NCBI GenBank assembly: GCA_022823365.1
Contig: JAJDXG010000036.1
Coordinates: 1 to 54,873, forward strand
Direction of reading: 5' to 3'
DNA: 54,873 bases
DNA from: Gemmatimonadota bacterium
GTDB taxonomy: Bacteria; Gemmatimonadota; Gemmatimonadetes; Longimicrobiales; Gaopeijiaceae
The position numbers and the translations under genes are program-made. The notes under the pieces were generated by a model that saw only the letters and a program-made list of their open reading frames with translations, did no database searches and was not told where the DNA came from. Positions 8,734 through 17,985 of this stretch are shown piece after piece. Each line of letters starts with the position of its first letter. Position 1 is the first letter of the stretch.

Positions 8734-11346
8734 TCAGAACGACGCCGTCACGTTCAGCGAGACGGTGCGCGGGGCGCCGAGGAAAGCGCCCTGGCCGCTG
8801 ATCGTGGCGAGATAGGTCCGGTCGGACAGGTTGTTGCCGATCAGGGCGACTTCGAGTCCCTGCAGGCGCTCGCTGATCCGGCCCGCCGACCAGCGGAAGT
8901 AGGCGTCCACGAGCCAGTAGGGATCGGCACTCCAGGAGCCGTCCAGCGTGATGCCGCGCGCCGCCGTGTACTTCGCGGAGAGCCCGGCGGCGACCGGCTC
9001 CCCGCCGTGGTCGGCGGAGATCACCACCAGCGTTCGCGGCACCCCGACGACCTGACTCCCGGGCGTGATGCCCTGGGCCGCGGAGACCAGCGGATCGCCG
9101 GTCCCGACATAGGTCGCGTCGTTTCGGGTCCAGGCGGTGTAGAGCGAAGAGGAATCCGTCACTCGCAGGGTCGCCGACAGCTCCACGCCCCGGGAGTCGA
9201 TGCCGCCCGCGTTGAAGTACGAGCCGCCCCCCGCCACCAGGTAGTTCGGACCGGCGGCCGTCTGGGGCGAAAGGAAGAAGATGCGGTCCTGGAAATCGAT
9301 CCGGTAGTAGGTGGCGGTGGCCGCGACCCGATCCCCGGTGTAGCGGAATCCGACGTCCAGGTTGTCCGCGGTCTCCGGTTCGAGCCCCTCGAGACTCCGG
9401 CCCGGGACCTCGAGGAGGCGGTCCGAGAGCGACTTGAAGTTCTGCGCGTACCCGGCGAAGAGCTCGAGCCCGGCGACGGGCGCGGTGTAGGTGAGGCCCC
9501 CGGAAAGGAGGAGGTCCGAATCGGACGACACCGACAGCTCGGCCGTGTCGCCGAAGTGGTCCCTCCGGCCCACCTCGACCAGGTACTGCCGGACGCCCGC
9601 GTTGATCGCCAGCGAGCCGGCGAAGAGCGTGTCTTCGACGTACCACTTGATCACCGACTGGGGGAACTCCCAGTCGTACTGCCGCCAGTAGGGAGTCTCG
9701 TCGTAGTGGTGCGAGACGCGCGCGTCAACAACCTTGTGCCAGTCCCGTCCCAGGTCGCGGCGGCCGTCTTCGGCCCAGAGGCCCGCGCGGAACCGGTTGC
9801 CACCCCAGGCGAGTTCCCCGAACCAGTCCCCGTCGAGGGTGAGGCCGGCCCGCTCCTTCCCGTAGTGGCTGTGCCGATAGGACTGCACCGGAACCGCATC
9901 CGCCGGATGGCAGCCGGGGTCGAACTCCGGGCCGGCGCCGCCGTAGGGAAACTGAAGCGACGAGACGCATCCCGGCCGCGGCGCCAGGGGCGCGCCGGTC
10001 GGGTCCACGAACCGGACCTGGCCCAGCGGATCGCCGCCGCGGGCCGTGAACCCGGATGTGAGTTCGGACTCGGGACCGCCGTCGTCCGCGGTGAGATCGA
10101 CGACATAGGGAGGCAGCCAGTCACCACGGCCCCACTGCCGGTGGTAGTAGACGCCGCCGATGATGGAGAACACGTCCGTGGCGGCGAAGTCGGCCTTCAG
10201 GTAGCCGAACGTGTTCTGCCGGGGAATGGACCAGCCGGGGCGGTACAACTGGTTCACCCACGGCGTATCCGTCCAGGCGTCGAGCAGCCGGTCCCAGCGC
10301 GGGTCGCTCCGGTACTCGCAATCCGAAGACAGCCGCTGGTACGAAGCGTTGTCGGTGTCGTCGTACGAGAAGTACGCCGACAGGTGCAGCCGGCCGGCCG
10401 TGGCCCGGATCTTCGCGGCCAGGTGGTCCCGCTCGTTCCGGGCGAACTCCTGGACCCAGTCCCGGCTCTCCTGGCGCACCGCCGAAAACCAGGCGCGGAC
10501 CTCCCGGTCGAACAGGTGCCCGGTGTCCAGGCGCAGGTAGAAGCGCTGGCCGTCGTTGGCCCCGAGGCCCACCGCCGCCGTGAACTTCCGCTCGTGCTCC
10601 GGTTCGTCGGTGGTGAAATCGAGCGTTCCGCCGAGCGCTTCGATGGAGCGCGAAGCGATGTCCGCGGTCCCCTGGGACACCGTCACCCCGCCCATGTTCG
10701 CCGGATCCACGAATCGGTTGGCCTTGGAGCCGCTCCAGTAGTCCGAGGTGCCGTTCGGCATCCCGTCGATCGTCGTCCCGATCTGGGCTTCGTCGAGGTT
10801 CACCTGAAAGCCGCGCATCGAGATGCTCGTGGACCAGTCGTCCGTCCCGTAGGCGTCCCCTTCCTGGATGGAGACCCCCGGAAGGTTGTCCACCACGGCG
10901 AGGACGCTCGTGATCGGAGACTGCTGGGCGACCATGGGCTCCGCAACGATGTTCGTAGCGAAGCTGCGGGGCTCCTCGGCGACGACGGTGATGGATTCCA
11001 TGACCCGGCTGATCGCGAGGACCAGATCGAGCCGCGTCGCCGCGTCGGCCGCGACCGAGACCGGTTCGCTCCCCGTTTCGAAACCGGACAGCGAGGCTTC
11101 GATCAGGTAATCGCCAGCGGGGACGTGCCCGAAGGCGAAGCCGCCGTCGGCCGCGGTGACCTGCGGCCCTGGGGGCGGCTCCGTCCCGATCAGGGACACG
11201 GTGGCGCCCGGAAGCGCGCTCCCGGTCGAATCCAGGACGCGGCCCTCGATGGAACCGGTCGGCTGGGCCGCCAGCAGCGCGGGCAGGAGCAGCGGCAGCG
11301 CTGCGAGGACTGCGTTGCACAAACGTCGTTCGGTTCTCTGGATCAT
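8734..11346 (-). CDS. TonB-dependent outer-membrane receptor
   Basis: An 870-residue receptor. A signal peptide ending in LLAAQP is followed by a carboxypeptidase-regulatory-like domain (about 25-110, with GRVLDSTGSALPGATV), a plug domain (LPGVSIQEGDAYGTDDWSTS, RGFQ), and a 22-strand-type barrel rich in aromatic and charged residues that ends in the usual C-terminal Phe (LNVTASF). The start at 11346 gives the signal peptide; the open frame continues upstream only as the shadow of the divergent AraC gene. It takes up a substrate such as a siderophore or glycan fragment with energy from TonB/ExbBD, which are not in the window. The divergent AraC 2 gene lies 213 bp away and probably controls it. 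Confidence 0.9.
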   Translation of the reverse strand: MIQRTERRLCNAVLAALPLLLPALLAAQPTGSIEGRVLDSTGSALPGATVSLIGTEPPPGPQVTAADGGFAFGHVPAGDYLIEASLSGFETGSEPVSVAADAATRLDLVLAISRVMESITVVAEEPRSFATNIVAEPMVAQQSPITSVLAVVDNLPGVSIQEGDAYGTDDWSTSISMRGFQVNLDEAQIGTTIDGMPNGTSDYWSGSKANRFVDPANMGGVTVSQGTADIASRSIEALGGTLDFTTDEPEHERKFTAAVGLGANDGQRFYLRLDTGHLFDREVRAWFSAVRQESRDWVQEFARNERDHLAAKIRATAGRLHLSAYFSYDDTDNASYQRLSSDCEYRSDPRWDRLLDAWTDTPWVNQLYRPGWSIPRQNTFGYLKADFAATDVFSIIGGVYYHRQWGRGDWLPPYVVDLTADDGGPESELTSGFTARGGDPLGQVRFVDPTGAPLAPRPGCVSSLQFPYGGAGPEFDPGCHPADAVPVQSYRHSHYGKERAGLTLDGDWFGELAWGGNRFRAGLWAEDGRRDLGRDWHKVVDARVSHHYDETPYWRQYDWEFPQSVIKWYVEDTLFAGSLAINAGVRQYLVEVGRRDHFGDTAELSVSSDSDLLLSGGLTYTAPVAGLELFAGYAQNFKSLSDRLLEVPGRSLEGLEPETADNLDVGFRYTGDRVAATATYYRIDFQDRIFFLSPQTAAGPNYLVAGGGSYFNAGGIDSRGVELSATLRVTDSSSLYTAWTRNDATYVGTGDPLVSAAQGITPGSQVVGVPRTLVVISADHGGEPVAAGLSAKYTAARGITLDGSWSADPYWLVDAYFRWSAGRISERLQGLEVALIGNNLSDRTYLATISGQGAFLGAPRTVSLNVTASF

Positions 11347-11559
11347 GGCATCCGCTCGTTCAGGAGCAGCGGCGGCCGAGAGAGCAGCTCGGCTGCCGAT
11401 CCTCGGTCGTTTCCGCGATTTCGCGCCGGTGGATCCATGAGCCGTCGAGTCTGCTGCGCGAGTGGATGGACGGATCACGCCGGCGGGAACAAAGGAGCGG
11501 CACACGACGTTGTGCTGCGGTGGAGAGGCGATGATGGGGCCCACCGACGGACGTTCGTT

Positions 11560-12618
11560 ATGCCCAGAGCGAAGGCCCGTGACGGGAGAATCGCCCCGCC
11601 ACCGGAGTTGAGAGTGGGGCGAGACCGTCCGGAGCGGGAGCTCCCGCGCGGCCGCGTTCCAGGCGGCCGATCGCCGCTTCGATCCGTCCTTGCGAACGAC
11701 GCGCCCGTCTATGACGACTACGGCGTTCAGGCGCGGTATCTCACCGAGTACGCACAGACTTACGTGCAGACTTCGTGCGGTCCGTTTCGCGGCCGCGCCG
11801 CCTCGATGGACCTGGGCGGGGGCGTGCGCCTGCACTGCGAGACGGCCAACCGGGGGCTCCTGCAGTGGATCCGGTACCCGGCGAACCGGATCGGAATCGG
11901 TTTCGATCTGGGCAGGAACGAAACTCAGGTCGATGGCGTGCCGCTCGGTCCGGGCCGGTTCGTGGTTGGCCTTCCCGAGTGCCGGGTGCACATGCACTGT
12001 CCATCCGGAAGCGTGCGCGCGGTGATTCTGATCGACCTGGCCACGCTCGAGGCTACGGCGGGCCCCATGCCCCGAACCCTCCGTCCCGATCTTCGAGTCT
12101 CCAGCGTCCGTGACGCTCCCCGACTGGTCGCGGCGCTCAGGACCCGCACGGCAGCGCTGTGGCAAGCCGTCGTGATCGGGGGCGAGCGTCTGGTTCAGGG
12201 AGACCTGGGCCATCACGTCGTCGCCACGATCAAGTCCGAAATCGCGCTGCAGGAGCAGATCGGCCATCTCCCGCGAGTGGACCGTCCGGGAAGCTACCGG
12301 ACCTACGGACGGGCCATCCGTGAGATGGCGGCGGATCCGGCGGAGAAGCTCGATCTGCCGGCGCTGGCCCGGAAAACGGGCCGCTCGGCCCGATCGATCC
12401 AGGCGGCTTTTGCCCGGCACGCGGGCTCCACGCCTTCGCGCTGCGCCAACGCGCTCAGGTTGGCCCGCGCGCGATCGCTCCTTTCGACGGACGACCGGGC
12501 GCTGATCGGCGAAGTGGCGGCGGGCTGCGGCTTCTTCGACCAGAGCCACTTCAACCGGCTCTATCGGGCGCAGTTCGGCGAGGTCCCCTCCAGCCGGAGA
12601 CCGAGGAGCGAGCACTAG
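11560..12618 (+). CDS. AraC-family transcriptional regulator 2
   Basis: A 352-residue paralog of the regulator at 6977-7957, with the same N-terminal sensing half (YVQTS, GRAAS, NRIGIGFDL) and a C-terminal two-unit AraC domain ending in CGFFDQSHFNRLYRAQFGE. The first 50 residues are Arg/Pro-rich and not shared, so the true start may lie near codon 45; no better start codon with a ribosome binding site is evident. It faces away from the TonB receptor gene across a 213-bp gap. Duplicate AraC genes around one receptor suggest an inverted duplication. Confidence 0.85.
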   Translation: MPRAKARDGRIAPPPELRVGRDRPERELPRGRVPGGRSPLRSVLANDAPVYDDYGVQARYLTEYAQTYVQTSCGPFRGRAASMDLGGGVRLHCETANRGLLQWIRYPANRIGIGFDLGRNETQVDGVPLGPGRFVVGLPECRVHMHCPSGSVRAVILIDLATLEATAGPMPRTLRPDLRVSSVRDAPRLVAALRTRTAALWQAVVIGGERLVQGDLGHHVVATIKSEIALQEQIGHLPRVDRPGSYRTYGRAIREMAADPAEKLDLPALARKTGRSARSIQAAFARHAGSTPSRCANALRLARARSLLSTDDRALIGEVAAGCGFFDQSHFNRLYRAQFGEVPSSRRPRSEH

Positions 12619-13024
12619 CACCCGGCCGACATTGGATCCATGCCGGGGCGCTCGCCCGAGCCTGCCTGCACCGGGAGAGCCTGGATTCCGAACCCCCAGT
12701 GAGACATCACATATATGTCGTCTTCGAACCCGGACTTGTCATGACCATGTCGCTGGCCGTGCTGTTAGTTTCACCCTCGGTGTTGCTGCGGCCAATAGCA
12801 CACCGGGGTACTGGACTCCTGAAGACTTCCGTCGCCCCTGGCGGTCCAGCGGGCCGGAAGGCTCCCGTCAGCGGCACTCGGGGCGCACTGTCCATCGCAA
12901 GTGGAAATCGCTCGTCACGAGGGCGCGAGGGCTTGGAACGCCGGTCTCCAGACCGGCTCGCGCGGCGCGACAGCGCGCCGGGGCGCCGACCTGCGACCCT
13001 TCGAGAGGATCGCGTGAACACGAT
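12619..13024. other. Intergenic region with one dispersed repeat
   Basis: Contains a REP-like copy at 12931-12978 (GCTTGGAACGCCGGTCTCCA then GACCGGC and a GCGCGGCGCGACAGCGCGCC hairpin). The open frames across it have no protein-like features, so I call no gene. Confidence 0.5.
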
Positions 13025-13534
13025 TCAGAGACGACGCACGCCGATCACATCGGCACGAGGGTATTTGGCGCGGCTCACGCTGTCGTTCTGGTTGCCGCCG
13101 AGGACTTCCACGTGCTCCCCGTCAAGCGCCAGAAACCACGCCACATGCCCCTTCGCGTCGATGACCTTGGGGTCGTGAGTTCCGCCGTCGCGCGTGAACA
13201 CGACCAGGTCGAATCCGGGTTCGGCCTCCTCGAGTTCGATGGGGTCGCCCACGGTCAACCAACTCCGCGCGCGCAAGCTGTTCGTACGCGGAAGTCTGAG
13301 AGGCCGGGTACAGGCATGGATGAACGCGGAGCACCAGGGGACGTGATCACCTTCCGGCCAATCGTCAACACGCCGCAACATGCTGAGCACGGTTGGATCG
13401 CTCTTCACCGAGCCAGGAACTTCCGCAACACCAAGGTACGTCTCGGCCACCATGAGCGGTGTCATGAGAATTGGCGGCCGGGGCATGAGATCTTGACCCT
13501 CCACTGCCGAATACTTGCTCCACCGTACTGCCAT
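13025..13534 (-). CDS. TIGR02594-type NlpC/P60-like (CHAP-like) peptidase
   Basis: A 169-residue protein with the features of the TIGR02594 group of small cysteine peptidases: VAETYLGVAEVPGS near the N-terminus, WCSAFIHA carrying the nucleophile Cys, a KGHVAWF motif carrying the His, and VLGGNQNDSV with YPRADVIGVRRL at the end. In the family these are often phage or mobile-element proteins that cut peptidoglycan stem peptides. No signal peptide is seen; the start may be at either Met near codon 17 or 24. It lies between the AraC gene and the first integrase, at the left edge of the accessory region. Confidence 0.75.
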   Translation of the reverse strand: MAVRWSKYSAVEGQDLMPRPPILMTPLMVAETYLGVAEVPGSVKSDPTVLSMLRRVDDWPEGDHVPWCSAFIHACTRPLRLPRTNSLRARSWLTVGDPIELEEAEPGFDLVVFTRDGGTHDPKVIDAKGHVAWFLALDGEHVEVLGGNQNDSVSRAKYPRADVIGVRRL

Positions 13535-13700
13535 TGCAAATCCGGAGGCCGCTACCGCGAGAACCGGCCGGCGCTCCCAGCTGCATGCACACGGTCACGA
13601 TCACTTTCCTGGCGGACGGATTCTCGGTCCTGTCGTCTATCTTTCCTAAGTTCCAGCTAAACGATAGGAAAGAATGCTGTTCTTGGCACGAACTACGACG

Positions 13701-13723
13701 CGTCAACACGGTACCAACACCCG
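13701..13723 (+). repeat. Degenerate TCAAC-N6-TCAAC site (site 1)
   Basis: CGTCAACACGG TACCAACACCCG has the same 11-bp-spaced repeat as the site before integrase 1, with one mismatch in the second unit. It lies 90 bp beyond the integrase 1 stop codon and has the same orientation as site 2. One 9-of-10 match could be chance; its position is the argument. Confidence 0.4.
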
Positions 13724-13813
13724 TATATCGAACATTTTGTGCTGTTGCGCCAGTCGGGAACGACGGGCAGGAGCCGGAGGGGCACCACGGCGGCCCCTCT
13801 CAACCTCACCGCG

Positions 13814-15091
13814 TCACGCCGCCGAGGACGCATCCTCGTCGGGGCGGACCGCCTCCGGGACGGCTAGCGCCAGCGTCTCGATACGGTCCGCGACCCGCTG
13901 TGCCGGGTCGCGAAGCTGCTCGATGGACCAGTCAGCGGCGTAGCCTTCGGTCACATCGTCCCGGCGCGCGTGGTTCACAAGGCGCTTCGTGAGCGAGCGG
14001 GGGAGCATGAGCTCGCGTTCGGCCACCGTGATGAAGGCGTTGCGGAGACCGTGGAACCAGAACTTCGTTCCGCCCGCACGTCCGATGCGTGCATACAGGT
14101 GTTGCAGTTCCTCCACGTGTCCCGAGGCGCTGGTCGAGGACGGGAAGACCCACGGAACGGACGGACCGGTTCCGTTGCCGGCCTCCCCACGCCGGCGGGC
14201 GAGGATCTCGGAGAGCTGGCGCGTGATGGGAAGCTCCAGGGGAACGCCACTCTTGGTCTCCTCGATCCGGAAGGTCCCGCGTTCCAGATCCACCTGGTCC
14301 CAGCGCAGGCCGAAGATCTCGCCCAGGCGCATTCCGGTGTAGAACCCGAACCAGAAGATGTCCCGGGTCGCCGGGACGATGACTTCCGACTCGATTCCAG
14401 TCCGCCACCGCGGCAGAATCTCCGCGGGCGCTGAGATACGCCGCCGCACGCTGCGGTGGTAGCGCCCTCCCCCGTCGAGCCACAGGTCCACCGGGTTGCG
14501 GAGGCCCTCATGGTCCACACAGGGACGCCGGTACGCCGACCGCAGCAGCGATGTCGCGTGGTTGGCGATGGCCCAGCCGTGCCGCTCGGTGAGAACGTGG
14601 AACCGACCCTCCACATCCCGGCGCGTGATGGTGTCGAGCGGCCGCGACATCCAGTCGCCGAAGCAGTAGCGGATCTGGCCGCGGTACAGCCTGAGAGTGG
14701 TCGGCTTGCGATTCGGGTTGGCGGCGAGGAATTCCGCGAACGCCTCCCGCAGGAGCGGCATCCGGCGGGCGGCGTGGCGCTCCGCTGCGGGGTCGTCGCC
14801 CACCGCGACCCGGCCCAGCACCTCCTGCGCGACCCGCCGCGCCCGGTCGGGCGTCATCGCTCCGTAGCGTCCGATCACCACGCGCCGGTTGGGCGCCCTC
14901 CGCCCCCCGTTTCCCGACCGGTAGTTGACGACGAACGCCTTCGTCCCGCTGGGCTGAACCCGCACGCCGAAGCCTGTCAGCCGGTCATCCCAGGCGATCC
15001 AGGGTCTGGCCCCGGGTTCCAGGGACTCGACGGTTCGCTTGGTGAGGGTCAGTTTGACCTTCGCGATGCGCTTACGCGACGGTTGTGACAT
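13814..15091 (-). CDS. Tyrosine recombinase (integrase 1)
   Basis: A 425-residue phage-type integrase. The N-terminal arm-binding domain contains LTLTKRTVESLEPGARPWIAW, then a SAM-like core-binding domain (about 115-205) and a catalytic domain with the RHRHY set: Arg in TGMRLGEI, His-x-x-Arg in FHGLRNAF, His in VNHARRDD, and the nucleophilic Tyr in TEGYAADW. All catalytic residues are present. It is a close paralog of integrase 2 (18037-19356). Its start faces the lipoprotein A gene across 162 bp, and a paired TCAAC site lies 33 bp before its start codon. Length is normal and the gene is intact. Confidence 0.92.
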   Translation of the reverse strand: MSQPSRKRIAKVKLTLTKRTVESLEPGARPWIAWDDRLTGFGVRVQPSGTKAFVVNYRSGNGGRRAPNRRVVIGRYGAMTPDRARRVAQEVLGRVAVGDDPAAERHAARRMPLLREAFAEFLAANPNRKPTTLRLYRGQIRYCFGDWMSRPLDTITRRDVEGRFHVLTERHGWAIANHATSLLRSAYRRPCVDHEGLRNPVDLWLDGGGRYHRSVRRRISAPAEILPRWRTGIESEVIVPATRDIFWFGFYTGMRLGEIFGLRWDQVDLERGTFRIEETKSGVPLELPITRQLSEILARRRGEAGNGTGPSVPWVFPSSTSASGHVEELQHLYARIGRAGGTKFWFHGLRNAFITVAERELMLPRSLTKRLVNHARRDDVTEGYAADWSIEQLRDPAQRVADRIETLALAVPEAVRPDEDASSAA

Positions 15092-15124
15092 GAAGGTACA
15101 GCTCCGGGGGGATTGGCGCGCCGG

Positions 15125-15148
15125 CGATCAACCCGCGATCAACACCCG
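15125..15148 (+). repeat. TCAAC-N6-TCAAC site 2, before integrase 1
   Basis: CGATCAACCCG repeated as CGATCAACACC with an 11-bp period, one helical turn. It begins 33 bp upstream of the integrase 1 start codon. Integrase 2 has the equivalent site 30 bp upstream of its own start in the same orientation relative to the gene. This conservation suggests an integrase arm site or an autoregulatory operator. Confidence 0.7.
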
Positions 15149-15253
15149 AGAAAGCAATCCCATTTGATCGGCGGCGTAAGGCGAGAGTGGGAACGGCAAT
15201 TCGGGCGGAAAAGTATATGTCAGGTGTGACACGGACTCCTTCTCCTTCTTGCC

Positions 15254-17401
15254 ATGTTCCTGGGTGCCGGTCTCGTGCTCACAGGTTGTGGCGACGACGA
15301 GACGGCGACGACGCCGGCACCGGCTCCGCCGCCGCCACCCGCGCCAGCTCCGGAGCCTGAGCCGGAACCCGAGCCTGAGCCGGAGCCGACCCCGTTCCAC
15401 GCCCACTTCGAAATCGAGGATGACGCGGACTCACCGTATCCGATGATTCCGGACAAGGACGACGACGAGGAAACGGCCATGGCGCACGTGAACCCGGAAA
15501 TGATCGTTGACGTGCACGGGCCGGCCATCCTCACGGCGCTGTTCGTTGAGGGCGCCAGCCCGATCGGTCTCGTTCCGGGCGAGAACATGCCGTTCACCTA
15601 CGTGGACTGGCAGGCCATGCAGAGCATGGTGGTCACGACCGGCGTCACCTTCGCCGTGCAGCCGGTGGAGATCGGGGCGAACCAGGTTCCGCTGCCGATC
15701 GGTGACGCGACGCTCGTGACCTGCGGTCCGTTCGAGTGCGCCGAGGGCGCGACTGCCCCGATGCTCTCGATCGCCAATTCGGCGGTGTGCGCGGCTTGGG
15801 ATCCCTCGGTGGAGATCATGGTCGGCAAGGTGGACAACGACGTCATTCCGCCCGAAGAAGCGACCGACGACGCCACCGCCTCCGCCACCGGCGTTGACAC
15901 GAACGACGGCGTTGACCTCGGCATCGTGACCAGTTCCAGCCTCGAGATGAACGTCAAGCACGTCTTCTCCGGCGTTGCCGGCGGCACGAACACCTCCAGG
16001 ACCGTCAAGGCCGCGAAGGGCAGCAACAAGACGCTCGAAATGGCCGCGGTCGCATCGATCCATGTTGATGCGGACGTCGACGTCACTGGCGCCGGGACGG
16101 CGGCCGCTCCCTACGGTGTCGATGAGAGCGAGGTCTGCGACAACACCTACGACGCCGGCAGTCTCACGGACAAGCCCAAGGGCTGCTTCCGGCTGCGCGG
16201 GCCGGGCGCCGGCAGGGGCGACAACGACCCCGGCAAGGGCGCCAACTACCTGTCCGGCTGGAGCATCGAGTTGTCCCCGGTCGGTGGCGACGTGGGTTGG
16301 GGCAATGTCGATTGGGAAGACAACCCGTTCGAGGATCTCGAGTGTGGCGCCGCGGAGCCGATCATGGTGGCCGACCACGTGGACATCTGCGAGATGTTCG
16401 ACGCCGAAGTCGACCTCGCCACCGGCAAGGGCTGGGAGCCGACCGTCGTGTTCCGTTCGGAGACTCCGGGATTCACGGAAACCACCCCTCCGACCGGCAA
16501 TCAGGTGGTCATGTGGAAGGCCGACGCCAGCGCTGCCAGCGGGACCAAGATGTTCAAGACGATCTGGTTCGACGACAACCTGGACGGAAAGATCCTCAGG
16601 GACACCAAGACTCGTCCGATGCAGCGCAACTCCGACAACAGCGACAACGTCGCCGGCGACAAGTTCAACGACCTCTACAACCACAACGGCCGAGACCAGA
16701 ACATCGAGCAGATCTGGGAGTGGCTCACCGATGACGATAACGACCTGACTTCGGGCGACCTCGGCTTGGTGGATCTGGTGAGTTCCAAGGACGACCGGAA
16801 GACGGCCGACGACGAGCGGACCATTGCGGTCGAGGAGTGCCCGTCTGGCACCAGTTGGGCTCCGAGAGACGGTTATTCCGCGGACGGAACCGGCACCACC
16901 AGGACCGCCACCGCTCTGGATGGCACCGGGTGCAAGACCTCAGCTCAGAGAACAGGCCGTCTGGCGGGCGTCGCGCGGACGCGGTCCGCCACCGCGACCG
17001 CGGCTCATCCCGACGGCAACGCGGACAACTACGAGGAACTCGATAGCAGCGCCACCGTCACCGCCACTGCCTTCGCAGAAGCTACCACCACTGCTGCGAA
17101 CAATCTGAACAACCGCAAGGTCATGGCCAACGCGGGTGACTTCTACAAGTGCACCGAGGATGACGGCGGCGACGACCCCGGTGCCGATTCCGATGAGCCC
17201 AACACTATCTGCGACACGGAATGGACGCGGGACGTGACGATTACGTTCGCGGACGGCACCTTCGGGTGCTCGACCACCCGTGACATCACCGTCACCTGCA
17301 CATGGGATGCGGACGGCAGCATGGCGCAGGGCCGCAACGCGCTGCCCTCTGCGTTCAGCGCAGCCGACAAGAAGTTCTTCCTGAAGTGCACGGCGAGTTG
17401 A
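15254..17401 (+). CDS. Large surface lipoprotein A, start region lost
   Basis: A 715-codon frame paralogous to lipoproteins B, D and, in part, F. It has a lipobox LVLTGC, a Pro-rich spacer with repeated Glu-Pro pairs (about residues 22-45), a conserved domain with GANQVPLPIGDATLVTCGPFEC (about 135-160) and a long acidic Cys-containing region ending in FFLKCTAS. Motifs such as FDDNLDGKI resemble calcium loops. No known family is recognised. The only possible start, ATG 15254, leaves 11 residues before the Cys, with no positive charge and no ribosome binding site; the hydrophobic stretch continues upstream in frame for eight codons to a TGA with no start codon. B and D have complete signal peptides there. 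A is thus probably silent or 5'-truncated, although the remaining frame is intact. Confidence 0.8.
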   Translation: MFLGAGLVLTGCGDDETATTPAPAPPPPPAPAPEPEPEPEPEPEPTPFHAHFEIEDDADSPYPMIPDKDDDEETAMAHVNPEMIVDVHGPAILTALFVEGASPIGLVPGENMPFTYVDWQAMQSMVVTTGVTFAVQPVEIGANQVPLPIGDATLVTCGPFECAEGATAPMLSIANSAVCAAWDPSVEIMVGKVDNDVIPPEEATDDATASATGVDTNDGVDLGIVTSSSLEMNVKHVFSGVAGGTNTSRTVKAAKGSNKTLEMAAVASIHVDADVDVTGAGTAAAPYGVDESEVCDNTYDAGSLTDKPKGCFRLRGPGAGRGDNDPGKGANYLSGWSIELSPVGGDVGWGNVDWEDNPFEDLECGAAEPIMVADHVDICEMFDAEVDLATGKGWEPTVVFRSETPGFTETTPPTGNQVVMWKADASAASGTKMFKTIWFDDNLDGKILRDTKTRPMQRNSDNSDNVAGDKFNDLYNHNGRDQNIEQIWEWLTDDDNDLTSGDLGLVDLVSSKDDRKTADDERTIAVEECPSGTSWAPRDGYSADGTGTTRTATALDGTGCKTSAQRTGRLAGVARTRSATATAAHPDGNADNYEELDSSATVTATAFAEATTTAANNLNNRKVMANAGDFYKCTEDDGGDDPGADSDEPNTICDTEWTRDVTITFADGTFGCSTTRDITVTCTWDADGSMAQGRNALPSAFSAADKKFFLKCTAS

Positions 17402-17480
17402 GGATCTGCGTCTCCTGAACTCCGTCTGATCTGAATCAAACGGGAACCCCGGGGCCATCCGGCCCCGGGGTTTTCCTCTG
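17402..17480 (+). terminator. Conserved 3' block and terminator of lipoprotein A
   Basis: Begins GGATCTGCGTCTCCTGA right after the stop codon and ends with a 12-bp stem AACCCCGGGGCC / GGCCCCGGGGTT at 17445-17472, followed by TTTT. The same block, nearly base for base, follows lipoproteins B and D. In B and D the first 22 bases can form GGATCT/AGATCC, which in A is broken by two changes. Confidence 0.85.
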
Positions 17481-17526
17481 TACGCGACCCTTTTTCGGCG
17501 GTTGCGGGAGCCTGCGGGAAGACCCG

Positions 17527-17545
17527 GGATCAACACAGGATCAAC
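17527..17545 (+). repeat. TCAAC-N6-TCAAC site 3, after lipoprotein A
   Basis: GGATCAACACA GGATCAAC, the same 11-bp-spaced pair as site 2 and in the same orientation. Sites 2 and 3 are 2.4 kb apart and enclose the lipoprotein A gene with its terminator. Confidence 0.65.
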
Positions 17546-17985
17546 TGATTCTCGGATCCCGGGCGATCTGAGGGAGGGAAGGACGCCGTTCCGCTACCCC
17601 CGGCACCGTTGCCGGGGACCCCGTGAGGTGCATCTTCGCCCCTCTCGGTCGGCCAATTCCGCCCCTTCTCGGGCGAAAACGGGCGAAAACGGGCCGTAAT
17701 CCACCGCAGCCCCCCGAATTCCCCACCCAAACCGCCGGGCGCAGAGGTGCCGTCGGCTCCCTGGGACGGCGCGGGAACGGCGGAACGGGCGTCGGCGAGC
17801 GCGTCCGTGGTCGAGGCGGCGAACCGCGTACCGCAAGAGTGATAAGGGAGGTGATACACGGATTTCGGCGGTGTGCGGCATCGGCCCCTGAATCCGCGAC
17901 TTAGGGCCGGTTCGGGCCGGTTTTCGGCGGCTCTTTCGGACACCGGTTCTCCCGTGTTCCCGACCGCGGGGCCATTCCGCGGCAT

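Noticed and set aside
9007-12618. A 1203-codon open frame on the plus strand across the TonB receptor gene
   Set aside because: Only its last part (from about 11560) is protein-like and matches AraC. The rest is the antisense shadow of the receptor, kept open by high GC.
12699-13178. A possible 159-residue protein with a hydrophobic start
   Set aside because: It crosses a REP-like repeat and the antisense of the peptidase gene, with no ribosome site and no paralog; the hydrophobic start alone is not enough.
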